From the NCBI RefSeq assembly GCF_009827305.1, contig NZ_WTYJ01000002.1:186001-250000 (forward strand): a stretch of 64,000 nt of DNA. Direction: 5' to 3'. Shown piece after piece: positions 50,547 through 61,149 of the stretch. How positions within the stretch are numbered: the stretch's first letter is position 1; the number at the start of each line of letters is the position of its first letter. This DNA is from Croceibacterium xixiisoli (GTDB lineage: Bacteria > Pseudomonadota > Alphaproteobacteria > Sphingomonadales > Sphingomonadaceae). A model generated the notes under the pieces. The model had not been told where the DNA came from, searched no databases, and saw only the letters and a program-made list of their open reading frames with translations. The translations under genes and the position numbers were made by a program.

Positions 50547-51968
50547 TTGGACCTCGTGCTGCCCACCCTGTTGATCGTCGCGCTGGCGGCGGTCTGCCTC
50601 GCGATAGGATGGTTCCTCGGCGGCCGGCCGTTGGCGGAACTGCGCAACCGCCTGGCGGCTGCGGAGGGGGAGGCCAAGACCCACGCCGAACGCGTGGTGC
50701 GCATGGCGCCCGAACTCGCAACCATGAGCGAACGGGCTGAACGCGCTGACCGGCTTGCCGCCGCGCTTGATCAGTCGCGCGAAGAATTGACGACGCTGAA
50801 GGCGCAGGCCGCCGGCTTTGCCGAACAGAAGCGCCTGCTCGAAGAATCGCGCGCCAATCTGCTCAAGGAATTCGAAAACACCGGCTCGGCCGTGCTCGCC
50901 CGCGCGCAGGATGCCTTCCTCGCCCGCGCCAATGAACGCTTCGGCGTGGCGGAACGCGCGTCGGAGGAAAAACTGCGCTCCCTGCTCGAACCGGTCGGCG
51001 CGCGGCTGAAAAGCTATGAGGATCAGGTCGCCGATCTCGAACGCAAGCGGGTCGATGCCTTCGGCCAGCTCACCGGCCTGATCCAGTCCATGCGCGAAGG
51101 GCAGGAAGCGGTCCGCACCGAAGCGATGAGGCTGGGCAGCGCGCTCACCAATGCGCCCAAGGCGCGCGGGCGCTGGGGCGAACAGCAGCTGCGCAATCTG
51201 CTGGAGGCTTGCGGACTGTCGCAGCATACCGATTTCTTTCTCGAACAATCGATCAACACCGAAGAAGGCCGGCTGCGCCCCGATGCGATCGTGCGCATTC
51301 CCGGCGGCAAGGTGCTGGTGATCGATGCCAAGGTCTCGCTGGTCGCCTATCAGCAGGCCTTCGCTGCCGATACGGAGGAAGGGCGCGCGGCGGCGATGGC
51401 CGACCATGTCCGCTCGATGAAGAACCATGTGCAGCAGCTGGGGGCCAAGAGTTACCAGAGCCAGTTCGAGGATGCGCCCGATTATGTGGTGATGTTCGTG
51501 CCGGGCGAACATTTCGTCGCCGCCGCGCTCGAACACGATCCCGGCCTGTGGGATTTCGCTTTCGAACGCCGGGTGCTGCTGGCCACGCCCACCAATCTGA
51601 TCGCCATCGCCCGCACCGTGGCGCAGGTCTGGCGCCAGGATGCGCTGGCGCAGGAAGCGCGCGCGATCGGATCTCTGGCCAGTGAAATTTATAACCGAAT
51701 TGCGACTGCAGGAGACCATTTGAAGAAGGTAGGGGCTGGCCTCGATTCCGCCGTGAAGCACTACAACAATTTTGTGGGCAGCTATGAACGCAATGTGTTG
51801 TCTTCTGCCCGTAAATTGCGTGATAAGGGTATTGAGATTGGCAAGCGCGAAGCGGACGAGGTTCAGCAAGTGGAAAGCGTACCACGCTACACCATCGCTG
51901 ATGTTCCGGCAGAAGAATTGCGGCTGCCTGGAGCTCATGATGCGGCGAGGGTGAAGGAACGGGAATGA
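50547..51968 (+). CDS. rmuC: RmuC family DNA recombination protein
   Basis: 473 residues from a TTG start with GGAG 8 bp upstream. One N-terminal membrane helix (LIVALAAVCLAIGWFLGG) is followed by a long coiled coil (LRNRLAAAEGEAKTHAERV ... LEESRANLLKEFEN) and the RmuC nuclease-like domain with GRWGEQQLRNLLEACGLSQH, VLVIDAKVSLVAYQQAFAAD and VVMFVPGEHFVAAALEHDP. RmuC limits inversion-type rearrangements in E. coli. The lipoprotein gene overlaps its stop by ATGA. Confidence 0.94.
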   Translation: MDLVLPTLLIVALAAVCLAIGWFLGGRPLAELRNRLAAAEGEAKTHAERVVRMAPELATMSERAERADRLAAALDQSREELTTLKAQAAGFAEQKRLLEESRANLLKEFENTGSAVLARAQDAFLARANERFGVAERASEEKLRSLLEPVGARLKSYEDQVADLERKRVDAFGQLTGLIQSMREGQEAVRTEAMRLGSALTNAPKARGRWGEQQLRNLLEACGLSQHTDFFLEQSINTEEGRLRPDAIVRIPGGKVLVIDAKVSLVAYQQAFAADTEEGRAAAMADHVRSMKNHVQQLGAKSYQSQFEDAPDYVVMFVPGEHFVAAALEHDPGLWDFAFERRVLLATPTNLIAIARTVAQVWRQDALAQEARAIGSLASEIYNRIATAGDHLKKVGAGLDSAVKHYNNFVGSYERNVLSSARKLRDKGIEIGKREADEVQQVESVPRYTIADVPAEELRLPGAHDAARVKERE

Positions 51969-52669
51969 AGACAATCTGGCCGGGCGCATTGGTTCTTGCA
52001 TTGGCTGCCTGCAGCCAGGCTGACGCCCCGTCGGACAAGATCGAGGCCGTCGCCACCAGCATGGTGGAGGAAGCGACCGGCGCCGCCCCCGTTGTCGCCG
52101 AGCCGGGCCCCTACGCCCCGCGCAATGATTGCCAGCAGGTGAAGGGTGCGGATCTGTTCCTGCAACAGCTGTCCGCCGCCGTGAAGGCGCGCGACGCCGA
52201 AGTGGTCGCCACCCTGGCCGCCGAAGATGTGAAACTGGATTTCGGCGGCGGCAGCGGCCGCGCCGAACTGCGCAGCCGCCTCGCCACCACCGACGCCCCG
52301 CTGTGGGGCGTGCTGGACGAACTGCTGACCCTGGGCTGCGCCTCCAACCGCCAGAGCGGCATCACGCTGCCCTGGTATTTCGAACAGGAAATCCCCGGCG
52401 ATCCCTTCAACACCATGATCGTCACCGGCGAAGCCATCCCGCTGCTCCCCAATGCCGACGGCACCGGAACCCCGACCGCGCAGCTCTCCTGGGAAGCGGT
52501 GACGCTGGTCAACGGCCTCTCGCCGGAGGCGGCGTTGCAGCAGGTCAAGCACGGCAAGGACACCGGCTACATCGCCACCGACAAGCTGCGCAGCATCGTC
52601 GACTACCGCCTCTTCGCCTCCAGCCGCAACGGCACCTGGCGGATCACGAGTTTTGTTGCCGGGGATTGA
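51965..52669 (+). CDS. Hypothetical lipoprotein coupled to rmuC
   Basis: 234 residues. Lipobox in LVLALAACSQAD. The mature part has an acidic spacer, then LFLQQLSAAVKARDAEVVAT and VKLDFGGGSGRAELRSRLAT, which resemble an NTF2/SnoaL-like start, and ends WRITSFVAGD as that fold often does. The ATG overlaps the rmuC stop by 4 bp, so it is translated with rmuC. Its link to DNA metabolism is unclear; the coupling may be incidental. Confidence 0.75.
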   Translation: MKTIWPGALVLALAACSQADAPSDKIEAVATSMVEEATGAAPVVAEPGPYAPRNDCQQVKGADLFLQQLSAAVKARDAEVVATLAAEDVKLDFGGGSGRAELRSRLATTDAPLWGVLDELLTLGCASNRQSGITLPWYFEQEIPGDPFNTMIVTGEAIPLLPNADGTGTPTAQLSWEAVTLVNGLSPEAALQQVKHGKDTGYIATDKLRSIVDYRLFASSRNGTWRITSFVAGD

Positions 52670-52682
52670 GCGGAGGCGAAAA

Positions 52683-52913
52683 ATGGATGAAGGCGAATTT
52701 ACTGATAAATGCAGAGAAAAGCTGAATGTCCTAATAAAGACGTTTGAGACGGAGATTATCTCGGAGAAAATCATACTTATCGACGATGGAAATCCTTGCT
52801 ATTGGGCAAATGTAAGATTCCATGAAAGTGAAGCAAATTACATATCTACCTGCTTCGATTCACCGTTCGGATTGGTTGCTCATATGGATATGAGCAAATC
52901 TGCGCCTGCTTAA
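52683..52913 (+). CDS. Small AT-rich orphan gene
   Basis: 76 residues with GGAGG 6 bp before the ATG, only 13 bp after the previous stop. Base composition is clearly AT-richer than its neighbours (ATA, AAA and ATT codons frequent), suggesting recent transfer. KLNVLIKTFETEIISEKIIL and NPCYWANVRFHESEANYIST show no family I recognise. A degraded copy of the family A repeat follows 21 bp downstream. Confidence 0.6.
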   Translation: MDEGEFTDKCREKLNVLIKTFETEIISEKIILIDDGNPCYWANVRFHESEANYISTCFDSPFGLVAHMDMSKSAPA

Positions 52914-52934
52914 CCGATGCGAAGTATATCTTGG

Positions 52935-52989
52935 GCAATTTCTAAGCAGATAAAATCAACTGCTAATTTGGAAATAGCGGCAAAAAACC
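52935..52989 (+). repeat. Family A repeat, degraded copy 2
   Basis: Keeps GCAATTTCTAAGCAG and the closing GGAAATAGCGGCAAA but has lost inner-stem complementarity and the whole second hairpin. Same orientation as the other three copies. Confidence 0.7.
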
Positions 52990-52994
52990 TGTCA

Positions 52995-53183
52995 TCAAAT
53001 TTCCGATTTTCGAACGTGCAGTTTACCGCCGGCCATGTTTAGCGATGCTGTAACCAGACGGTTGGCCGACGGATCGCGAACTTCAATCGTGCGCTTCTGG
53101 TGAACGAGCGCGCCAATATCCTGGCCCTGGGCATGATCCAGCGCCTCGTTCAGCCCCTGCATGATGCTCTCATGGACGCTCAT
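52995..53183 (-). CDS. Small orphan protein, antitoxin-like N-terminus
   Basis: 62 residues with GGGGAG before the ATG. SIMQGLNEALDHAQGQDIGA looks like the first helix of some RelB/HigA-type antitoxins, but the DNA-binding part is absent and no toxin gene is adjacent. It could be a remnant or a stand-alone protein. Weak call beyond being coding. Confidence 0.5.
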   Translation of the reverse strand: MSVHESIMQGLNEALDHAQGQDIGALVHQKRTIEVRDPSANRLVTASLNMAGGKLHVRKSEI

Positions 53184-53222
53184 TCCCGCTCCCCGTCAGT
53201 TTGACCAATGCCTTCCCGGCAC

Positions 53223-53582
53223 TTACCATTCTTCAAACGACAGTTCGCCAAAATTGCGGTGATCCAGCCCTTCCGCAAACGCCGTCTGGATCAATCCATC
53301 GACCTCCCCGACAGTCACCATCCGGCCATAGGATCCCCGCTTCTCCGGAACCGGAAAATCCAACCAGACAATCGGCAGGTCCCTCGCATCCTCGACATGA
53401 TCAGGGATGCCGGCATCATAGTAGAACTGGATCGTTCGGTCCTGATCGTCGATCAGCCCGAAAAAATGCCCCTGCACCCCATGAACATCGTCGGACCAGA
53501 TCAGCCGCGCTTCGGCCAGGCTGACCTCTTTCGCCTCGCTCGACGCCACTCCACGGTCCCCGTCGTCCCAATATGCGCGCAT
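53223..53582 (-). CDS. Hypothetical acidic protein
   Basis: About 119 residues from ATG 53582, which has GAGGA 7 bp upstream; in-frame starts at 53600 (ATG) and 53633 (GTG) would lengthen it. Acidic and aromatic: LIWSDDVHGVQGHFFGLIDD, RTIQFYYDAGIPDHVEDARD. The ruler-like small acidic shape resembles immunity proteins, but no toxin is nearby and no family is recognised. It lies 39 bp upstream of the small gene ending at 52995. Confidence 0.6.
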   Translation of the reverse strand: MRAYWDDGDRGVASSEAKEVSLAEARLIWSDDVHGVQGHFFGLIDDQDRTIQFYYDAGIPDHVEDARDLPIVWLDFPVPEKRGSYGRMVTVGEVDGLIQTAFAEGLDHRNFGELSFEEW

Positions 53583-53677
53583 CGGTCCATCCTCGATCAT
53601 GTCTGATGCAGTGATGTTAACGGTGGCTGGCACGGCTGCAAGTGACGGAGCAAGGCAGGGTAATCAACCCAATCGCC

Positions 53678-54478
53678 TCACCCCTCCAGCGCCGCCAGCA
53701 CCTCATACCCCAGCACCGCGCCGGCCACCGCCGCGTTCAGGCTGTCGGCCCGTCCGCGCATCGGCATGGTCACGCGCAAATCGCAGGCGTCTTCATACTC
53801 CTGCGGCAACCCGCGCGATTCATTGCCCACCATCACGAAGCAGGGCGCGGCATAGGGCGCCTGGCGATAGGGCAGGGCATCGCGCAGGGAAGCTGCCACC
53901 AATTGCCCCGATCCGCCGCGCAGCCATTCCAGGAATTCGGGCCAGTTCGCCTGCGCCACGCTCTGGGTGAAGATCGCCCCCATGCTGGCGCGCACCGCCT
54001 CTACCGAAAACGGATCGGCGCAATCGTCGATCAGGATCAGCCCGCCCGCACCGATCGCATCGCCGGTGCGCAGCATCGTGCCCAGATTGCCGGGATCGCG
54101 CAGCGCCTGCGCCACCAGCCAGATCGGCGCGCGATCGCGCTGCAGGCTGGTGATCCCGGTGTCGAACTCGGCGAACACCCCGGCCACGGCCTGCGGATTG
54201 TCCTTGCCGGTGATCTTGCCCAGAATGTCGGGCGTGGTTTCCACCACCTCGCCCCCCGCCTCCAGCACATCGGCTTCCAGCGTGTTGAGCAGCGGGTGGG
54301 CATCGCGGCCCAGCGCCATCACCAGCATTTCGGGCAGGCGGCCGCTCTCGCGCGCATCGGTCAGCAGGCGCAGCCCTTCGGCCAGGAACTTGCCTTCCCG
54401 CTTGCGGTGCTTCTTCTCGCGCAGGGATCGCAGATATTTGACGGTGGGATTGGAAAACCCGGTAATTTCGCGCCGCAT
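53678..54478 (-). CDS. TrmH/SpoU family RNA methyltransferase
   Basis: 266 residues. N-terminal substrate-binding part (KYLRSLREKKHRKREGKFLA) followed by the knotted SPOUT domain: VAQALRDPGNLGTMLRTGDA, FVMVGNESRGLPQE and VTMPMRGRADSLNAAVAGAV. It should 2'-O-methylate a ribose in rRNA or tRNA. It starts 6 bp after the HPr stop, so it rides on the PTS/chv operon transcript. Confidence 0.93.
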   Translation of the reverse strand: MRREITGFSNPTVKYLRSLREKKHRKREGKFLAEGLRLLTDARESGRLPEMLVMALGRDAHPLLNTLEADVLEAGGEVVETTPDILGKITGKDNPQAVAGVFAEFDTGITSLQRDRAPIWLVAQALRDPGNLGTMLRTGDAIGAGGLILIDDCADPFSVEAVRASMGAIFTQSVAQANWPEFLEWLRGGSGQLVAASLRDALPYRQAPYAAPCFVMVGNESRGLPQEYEDACDLRVTMPMRGRADSLNAAVAGAVLGYEVLAALEG

Positions 54479-54484
54479 CAGCGT

Positions 54485-54760
54485 TCAGTCTTCACCGAAG
54501 CCATCTTCCACCAGCGCCACCAGCTCGCCCAGCCGCTGTTCGGCCGCTTCCCCGCTGACCGCCAGTTCGATGGTGTCGCCCTTGGCCGCGCCCAGCATCA
54601 TCAGGCCCAGGATGGACCCGCCGGAGGCATTGTGGCCATCCTTCGAAACGCGCACCTGGCTGCCTTCCATGGCGGCGACGGCGTTGACGAATTTGGCGCT
54701 GGCACGGGCGTGGAGGCCGCGTTTGTTGACAATCAATACTTCGCGGCTGAACTCTCCCAC
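54485..54760 (-). CDS. ptsH: HPr phosphocarrier (nitrogen-type PTS)
   Basis: 91 residues from a GTG start with GGGAG upstream. GLHARASAKFVNAVAA carries the phospho-accepting His17, and SGGSILGLMMLGAAKG the regulatory serine that HprK targets. It passes phosphate from EI to EIIA proteins and is a sensor rather than a sugar transporter here. Start 16 bp behind the EIIA stop. Confidence 0.95.
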   Translation of the reverse strand: MGEFSREVLIVNKRGLHARASAKFVNAVAAMEGSQVRVSKDGHNASGGSILGLMMLGAAKGDTIELAVSGEAAEQRLGELVALVEDGFGED

Positions 54761-54776
54761 GCCGCATCTCCCTGCA

Positions 54777-55181
54777 TTATGCCACCTGGCCGAGGAATTC
54801 GGAGGCGATCGTGATATAGGTGCGCCCCGCATCGCGCGCGGCGGAGGCGGCGGCATGCAGCGCCATGTCCTTGCGCGCGCCGGCCAGCCGGATCAGCATC
54901 GGCAGATTGATCCCGGCGATCACCTCGGTGCGCCCGGCTTCCAGCAGCGATATCGCCAGATTGGACGGGGTGCCGCCGAACAGATCGGTCAGCAGGATCA
55001 CGCCCGAACCGGAATCCACGCGGATGATGGCGCTGGCGATTTCATTGCGCCGCGCTTCCATATCGTCATGCGGCCCGATGCAGACCGTGGCGACATCGGG
55101 CTGTTCGCCCACGACATGTTCCATCGCCTGCACGAATTCATCGGCCAGGCGGCCATGGGTAACAAGGATCAATCCGATCAT
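54777..55181 (-). CDS. EIIA-Man-type PTS regulator
   Basis: 134 residues. MIGLILVTHGRLADEFVQAM with phospho-His9 and GVILLTDLFGGTPSNLAISL identify a mannose-family EIIA. In alphaproteobacteria this protein has no matching EIIB/EIIC and signals carbon status, for example to ChvG/ChvI-controlled genes. It is between rapZ and HPr in the conserved order. Confidence 0.93.
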   Translation of the reverse strand: MIGLILVTHGRLADEFVQAMEHVVGEQPDVATVCIGPHDDMEARRNEIASAIIRVDSGSGVILLTDLFGGTPSNLAISLLEAGRTEVIAGINLPMLIRLAGARKDMALHAAASAARDAGRTYITIASEFLGQVA

Positions 55182-55253
55182 GCGTGCCTGATCTCGTCCG
55201 TCAGTAAGCCACAGCCGCCGAATCCGGCGCAGCGGGAACGCTGGTGTTGCAAG

Positions 55254-56162
55254 TCATGGTTGTTGCGGCCCTTCAATCATTTCGGCAGCACGAGACCCCA
55301 GATTGCGGTGCAGAACAGTGGGCGAAAACCCGGCGTCGCGCAAGGCCCCGGCGATATGTTCCGCCATGAACACCGAACGATGTCTCCCCCCGGTACAGCC
55401 AAATGCGATGTGGACATAGCTTTTCCCCTGCACGGCATAGCGCGGCAGCAGCTCCGTCAGCAGCTCGGTAATCCGCTGGCTAGTGCTGGCAAAGGCCGGA
55501 TCCTGCCGGATATATTCGCCGACTCCGGCGTCCAGCCCGGTCTGCGGGCGCAGATCGGCGTCCCAGTGCGGATTGTTGAGGAAACGCATGTCGAACACCA
55601 GATCGGCCACCGGCGGCATCCCGCGGGCAAAACCGAAGCTGGATACCGTCACCGTCATTTCCTGCGGCGCGCCCGTGGCGAACAGCTCGCGGATGCGCGC
55701 CTGCAGATCATTGGTGGAAAAATGCGTGGTATCCACCAGCATGTCGGCCCAGCGCCGCAGCGGGGACAGCAGCTCGCGTTCGGCCGCAATGCCGGTCGCG
55801 GCGGGCAGATCCTGCGCCAGATAATGCCGCCGGCGCGTTTCGTTGAACCGGCGTTCCAGCTCGGTCCCGGCGCAATCGATGAACAGCGTGGTCACCACCA
55901 CATTGTCGCGCGCGCCCAGCTTCTTCACCCGTTCGATCACATCGGCCGGATCGAAGCCCCGCGTGCGGCAGTCGAACCCGATCGCCAGCGGCGGCCCGGC
56001 GGTGTCGGTATCGATCAGCCGGCCGAGCAGGCGGATGGGGAAATTGTCGATCGCTTCCCAGCCCAGATCTTCCAACTCGCGCAGCACCGTGGATTTCCCG
56101 GCACCGAGCATGCCGGTGACAAGGAGGATACGCTGGCGGTCATCCGGCGGAATGTTGTCCAT
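55254..56162 (-). CDS. rapZ: RNase adapter RapZ
   Basis: 302 residues. Walker A GMLGAGKSTVLRELEDLG, EAIDNFPIRLLGRLIDTD, and the C-terminal HIAFGCTGGRHRSVFMAEHI are diagnostic. RapZ binds nucleotide and small RNA or effectors and links envelope amino-sugar metabolism to RNase E in enterobacteria; in alphaproteobacteria its place beside hprK and PTS genes is conserved. ATG 56171 is an alternative start. Confidence 0.94.
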   Translation of the reverse strand: MDNIPPDDRQRILLVTGMLGAGKSTVLRELEDLGWEAIDNFPIRLLGRLIDTDTAGPPLAIGFDCRTRGFDPADVIERVKKLGARDNVVVTTLFIDCAGTELERRFNETRRRHYLAQDLPAATGIAAERELLSPLRRWADMLVDTTHFSTNDLQARIRELFATGAPQEMTVTVSSFGFARGMPPVADLVFDMRFLNNPHWDADLRPQTGLDAGVGEYIRQDPAFASTSQRITELLTELLPRYAVQGKSYVHIAFGCTGGRHRSVFMAEHIAGALRDAGFSPTVLHRNLGSRAAEMIEGPQQP

Positions 56163-56251
56163 GGCGTGCATGTGCCCGCAGCCCGGGGAAAAGGGAAGGG
56201 GGGCCAATGCCTGCCGGCGCGCGCCGCGCTGCCTGCGCTGCTGCTTGGCGC

Positions 56252-56743
56252 TCAGGTGATACCGTGCAGCCACAGCGCCTGCTCGGCCCGCAGGGGCAGA
56301 ACGGGGCTGTCGGGCCACAGGCGAATCAGCGGGATCACGCAGCCGAATCGCTCCGCCTGTTCGGCCTGTTCGACAAAGCGCGGGGCAGCGGGATCCAGCA
56401 CGATGATCAGGCTGACGGGCGCGCTCGCCGTGGGAAAACGCACCAGCCCGACATTGCGCACCTCCAGCAGCCCGGCAATGTTGGGCGGCGGGGATGCGAT
56501 CAGCCGCGTTTCCACGCCCGGCATGTCCAGCGGAGCCAGGCGCACCCCGTCATCCCCCACCAGCCGCGCCCCGCGATCGATCAGCGCCAGCGCCAGGCTC
56601 GATTTGCCGCAGCCCGGCGGCCCTTCGATCAGCACCGCCCGTGCAGGCCCGCCGTTCGCCCCACCGTTTGCCCCACGGTTTGCCATGCCATAACCAACCG
56701 CCACGCAACTGGCTTGGTGCAGGAAGCTCACGGTTTCGCTCAT
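56252..56743 (-). CDS. hprK: HPr kinase/phosphorylase, short alphaproteobacterial form
   Basis: 163 residues, lacking the N-terminal domain of firmicute HprK as usual for this class. Walker A is GPPGCGKSSLALALIDRGAR; the LVGDDGVRLAPLDMPGVETR segment holds the catalytic aspartate region. It phosphorylates the serine of HPr. It overlaps the chvG stop by ATGA and precedes rapZ. Confidence 0.94.
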   Translation of the reverse strand: MSETVSFLHQASCVAVGYGMANRGANGGANGGPARAVLIEGPPGCGKSSLALALIDRGARLVGDDGVRLAPLDMPGVETRLIASPPPNIAGLLEVRNVGLVRFPTASAPVSLIIVLDPAAPRFVEQAEQAERFGCVIPLIRLWPDSPVLPLRAEQALWLHGIT

Positions 56744-58296
56744 GCGGCGGGCAGGGCCAGCACCAGGCAGGCGCCCTCGCCAGTCGGCGGATCCTCCACC
56801 GTCAGCGTCCCGAAATGCGCCTCGGCAATGGTCCGCGCAATCGCCAGGCCCAGGCCGCTGTGATTGCCGAAATCCTCCGCCACCGGCCGTTCGGAATGGA
56901 ACCGGTCGAACACTTTTTCGCGCAGATGCTCGGGGATGCCGGGCCCCTGATCGCTGATCGCCGCGCGCACCTGATCGCCATCATGCGTCAGCGACACGGT
57001 GATCCGCCCCCCCGGCGGAGAGAACGACACGGCATTGTCGAGCAGGTTTTCGATCACCCGTTCCAGCCGGATCGGCACGCCGGAAATCAGCAGCGCACGC
57101 GAATCCCGCTCGATCACCACCTCGCGCCCGGCATCCTGCGCCCGGTTGGCGCGCGCGCGGGCGACATTTTCCACCAGCGTGCCCAGGTCCAACACTTCGA
57201 AGGTCGCCCGGCTCAGCTCGGCATCGATCCGGCTGGCCTCGGCAATTTCCGTCACCAGCCGGTCGATCCGCCGCACATCATGCGTCGCCACATCCATCAG
57301 CTGCGCCCGCAGATCGGGGTCGTCCACCCGGGGCAGGAACTCCAGCGCGCTGCGCAGCGATGCCAGCGGGTTCTTGATCTCATGCGCCACATCGGCGGCG
57401 AACATTTCCACCGAATCGATCCGCTGCCGCAGGGCATTGGTCATGTCGGATACCGCGCGCGCCAGCACGCCGATCTCGTCGCGCCGCTCGGCCATGCGCG
57501 GCACCTCCACCTCCCGTTCGCGGCCGGCGCGCACGCGCACGGCGGCGCGGCCCAGCCGGCGCAGCGGGTCGATGATCGTGCGCGCCAGATAGAGCGAGAG
57601 GATGATCGACAGCGTCATCGCCACGGCAAACACCGCCAGCATCGATGTGCGCGCATCGCGCACCGCCTGGGTCACGTCGGTGGCATTGCGGGTGGTCAGC
57701 AGGCTCGCCCCATGCAGCCCCACGGGCGCGGCGGCGGTGATCACCGGCGTCCGGTCCGGCGCCACGCGCAATTCGATCTGCGTCAGCCCCTGGTCGCGCG
57801 TGCGCAGCACTTCGGGCCAGGCATTGGCGCTCAGATCGGCCGGTTCGAAATAATCGGGCGCGCTGGGGGAACCCACCACGAAATCCACCACCCGATCGAG
57901 CCAGCGGGCGAAATCCTGCGGCCAGGGCGCCGCCACCGGATCGCCGAAGGTGAAGGATGGCGGCGCCAGCGCGAAACTGTCGGCCTGCAGCTGGCCATTG
58001 GCGTCATAGATGCGCAGTCGCATCCGCTGTTCCTTGCCGATCTGGATCAGCAGCGCATTCTGCCGCGCCCGGCTGGCCCCGGCCAGCGCCTCGGCCGTGA
58101 TCTGTGCCTCGATCCGCGCCAGCTTGAACCGCTCGTCCAGCAATTGCCGGCGATAGGAATCCAGGAACAGCAGGCTCCCCGCCAGCAACAGCAGCGGCAG
58201 CAGGTTCAGCGCCAGGATTCGGGTGGTCAGCGATGATCCGGGCGGGCGGGTCAGCAACCGCCGCCGCCAGCCCTGCTCGCCAGGGCTGTCAGCCAT
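56740..58296 (-). CDS. chvG: Sensor histidine kinase ChvG (ExoS-like)
   Basis: 518 residues. Helix 1 near residues 26-46, a periplasmic domain of ~170 residues, helix 2 near 219-239, HAMP, then the phospho-accepting His305 in [20 protein letters not shown] and an HATPase with [20 protein letters not shown] and [15 protein letters not shown]. It senses acid or envelope stress and phosphorylates ChvI. It overlaps the chvI stop by 8 bp and hprK by 4 bp. Confidence 0.95.
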   Translation of the reverse strand: MADSPGEQGWRRRLLTRPPGSSLTTRILALNLLPLLLLAGSLLFLDSYRRQLLDERFKLARIEAQITAEALAGASRARQNALLIQIGKEQRMRLRIYDANGQLQADSFALAPPSFTFGDPVAAPWPQDFARWLDRVVDFVVGSPSAPDYFEPADLSANAWPEVLRTRDQGLTQIELRVAPDRTPVITAAAPVGLHGASLLTTRNATDVTQAVRDARTSMLAVFAVAMTLSIILSLYLARTIIDPLRRLGRAAVRVRAGREREVEVPRMAERRDEIGVLARAVSDMTNALRQRIDSVEMFAADVAHEIKNPLASLRSALEFLPRVDDPDLRAQLMDVATHDVRRIDRLVTEIAEASRIDAELSRATFEVLDLGTLVENVARARANRAQDAGREVVIERDSRALLISGVPIRLERVIENLLDNAVSFSPPGGRITVSLTHDGDQVRAAISDQGPGIPEHLREKVFDRFHSERPVAEDFGNHSGLGLAIARTIAEAHFGTLTVEDPPTGEGACLVLALPAA

Positions 58297-59038
58297 CAGA
58301 GAAGCTGTATCCCGCGCCATAGAGCGTTTCGATCGCGCCGAAGGTGGAATCGACCGCGCGGAACTTGCGCCGCAGCCGCTTGATATGGCTGTCCACCGTC
58401 CGATCATCGACGAAGATATCGTCGGGATAGGCCGCATCCATCAACTGATTGCGGCTCTTGATCACCCCAGGCCGCTGCGCCAGCGCTTCCAGGATCAGGA
58501 ACTCCGTCACCGTCAGCGACACGGGCTTGCCGTCCCAGGTCACCCGATGGCGCGCCGGGTCCATCTCCATCCGGCCGCGCGTGATCAGCGGCGCATCGGG
58601 CGCGGGGGGCGGGGCATCGGTATCGCCGCCCGGTTCGGGCACCGGGCCGGTCCGGCGCAGGATCGCGCGAATACGGGCGAGCAGCAGCCGCTGGCTGAAG
58701 GGTTTGGCGATGTAATCATCCGCCCCCATGGCCAGCCCGGCCTCCTCATCCTGTTCCTGGTCCTTGCTGGTCAGGAAGATCACCGGCAAATCGGATGTCT
58801 CGCGCAGCCGGCGCAGCAGCTCCATCCCGTCCATGCGTGGCATCTTGATGTCGAACACCGCCAGATCGGGCGGATTTTCCGTCAGCGCCTTCAGCGCGGC
58901 CTCGCCATCGGAATAGACGCGCGTGGCATAACCTTCGGTCTGCAGCGCGATGGACAGGGTGGTCAGGATATTGCGATCATCATCCACCAGCGCAACGCTG
59001 CGCGGGCGGATGGCGGTGGAAGGCGTGCTTTCGGTCAT
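58289..59038 (-). CDS. chvI: Response regulator ChvI (OmpR family)
   Basis: 249 residues. Receiver with [20 protein letters not shown], phospho-acceptor Asp63 in [10 protein letters not shown], and KPFSQ lysine; a proline-rich linker; then a winged-helix DNA-binding domain with [20 protein letters not shown] and [11 protein letters not shown]. First gene of the minus-strand operon. It faces pckA across 313 bp and is expected to control many envelope and central-carbon genes. Confidence 0.95.
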   Translation of the reverse strand: MTESTPSTAIRPRSVALVDDDRNILTTLSIALQTEGYATRVYSDGEAALKALTENPPDLAVFDIKMPRMDGMELLRRLRETSDLPVIFLTSKDQEQDEEAGLAMGADDYIAKPFSQRLLLARIRAILRRTGPVPEPGGDTDAPPPAPDAPLITRGRMEMDPARHRVTWDGKPVSLTVTEFLILEALAQRPGVIKSRNQLMDAAYPDDIFVDDRTVDSHIKRLRRKFRAVDSTFGAIETLYGAGYSFSDG

Positions 59039-59351
59039 TGCGGCTATCGTAGCGTGGGTGCGGGCGAAAACGAGTAGGAAAAGCAAAGATTATCGACATC
59101 CGCACCCCGTCGCAACAGATCGGCTGGCAGGGTGGGCTCGCGCGCGGGATTTGTTCTCAATTTCAGTAAAATTGTACTGAAAAAGATGGATTTGCTGCAA
59201 CTTGCATAGAAGTTCGGCATGGATGGCGACACAAATTGACGGGAAGGGGCCTGCGGACTATGCGCAAGGCACTAGGCTGCCCAATCCTGAAGCGGTCACA
59301 GCCGGTATCGAGTCTTCACATCGTTGCCGAACTGTTAGGAGAATATTGCCG
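59039..59351. other. chvI-pckA divergent promoter region
   Basis: 313 bp. The 22-bp inverted repeat at 59161-59182 is the only clear structure. AGGAG near 59337 serves pckA. No small gene is convincing. Confidence 0.6.
59161..59182. promoter_or_regulatory. Perfect 8-bp inverted repeat between chvI and pckA
   Basis: TTTCAGTA and TACTGAAA flank AAATTG. It is roughly central in the divergent gap, 122 bp from chvI and 170 bp from pckA. Likely binding site for a dimeric regulator; ChvI itself normally uses other motifs, so the reader is open. Confidence 0.5.
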
Positions 59352-60944
<1,593 letters not shown>

Positions 60945-60967
60945 TGGAATGACAAGGGCGGCCTGAA

Positions 60968-61064
60968 GCGATTTCCAAGCAGGTGCAACCACCTGCTGAC
61001 TCGGAAATCGCGGCAAACAAGAGAAAATAGAGCGGCGATCCGATGCAATCGGATCGCCGCTCTA
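60968..61064 (+). repeat. Family A repeat, copy 3 with compensatory change
   Basis: Outer arms are GCGATTTCC and GGAAATCGC, so a G-C pair replaces the A-T pair of copy 1; inner stem AGCAGGTG-CAAC-CACCTGCT; second hairpin GAGCGGCGATCCGAT-GCA identical to copy 1. Starts 24 bp after the pckA stop. Confidence 0.85.
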
Positions 61065-61149
61065 TTGGCCGCCCTTTCTTTATGCGGTTCCGGCACTGGG
61101 GCCGGGTTGACGCGTTGGTTTGGTGAATCTGTTACAGGGAGAGTGCGCG

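Noticed and set aside
52995-53183. Complete toxin-antitoxin pair with the neighbouring small gene
   Set aside because: The antitoxin-like similarity is limited to one helix, no toxin family motif is present in either neighbour, and the order and spacing are not those of a standard pair.
53967-56693. A 908-codon plus-strand frame opposite the PTS operon
   Set aside because: Antisense to trmH-like, HPr, EIIA, rapZ and hprK, all with intact motifs; Ser/Arg/Pro-rich shadow.
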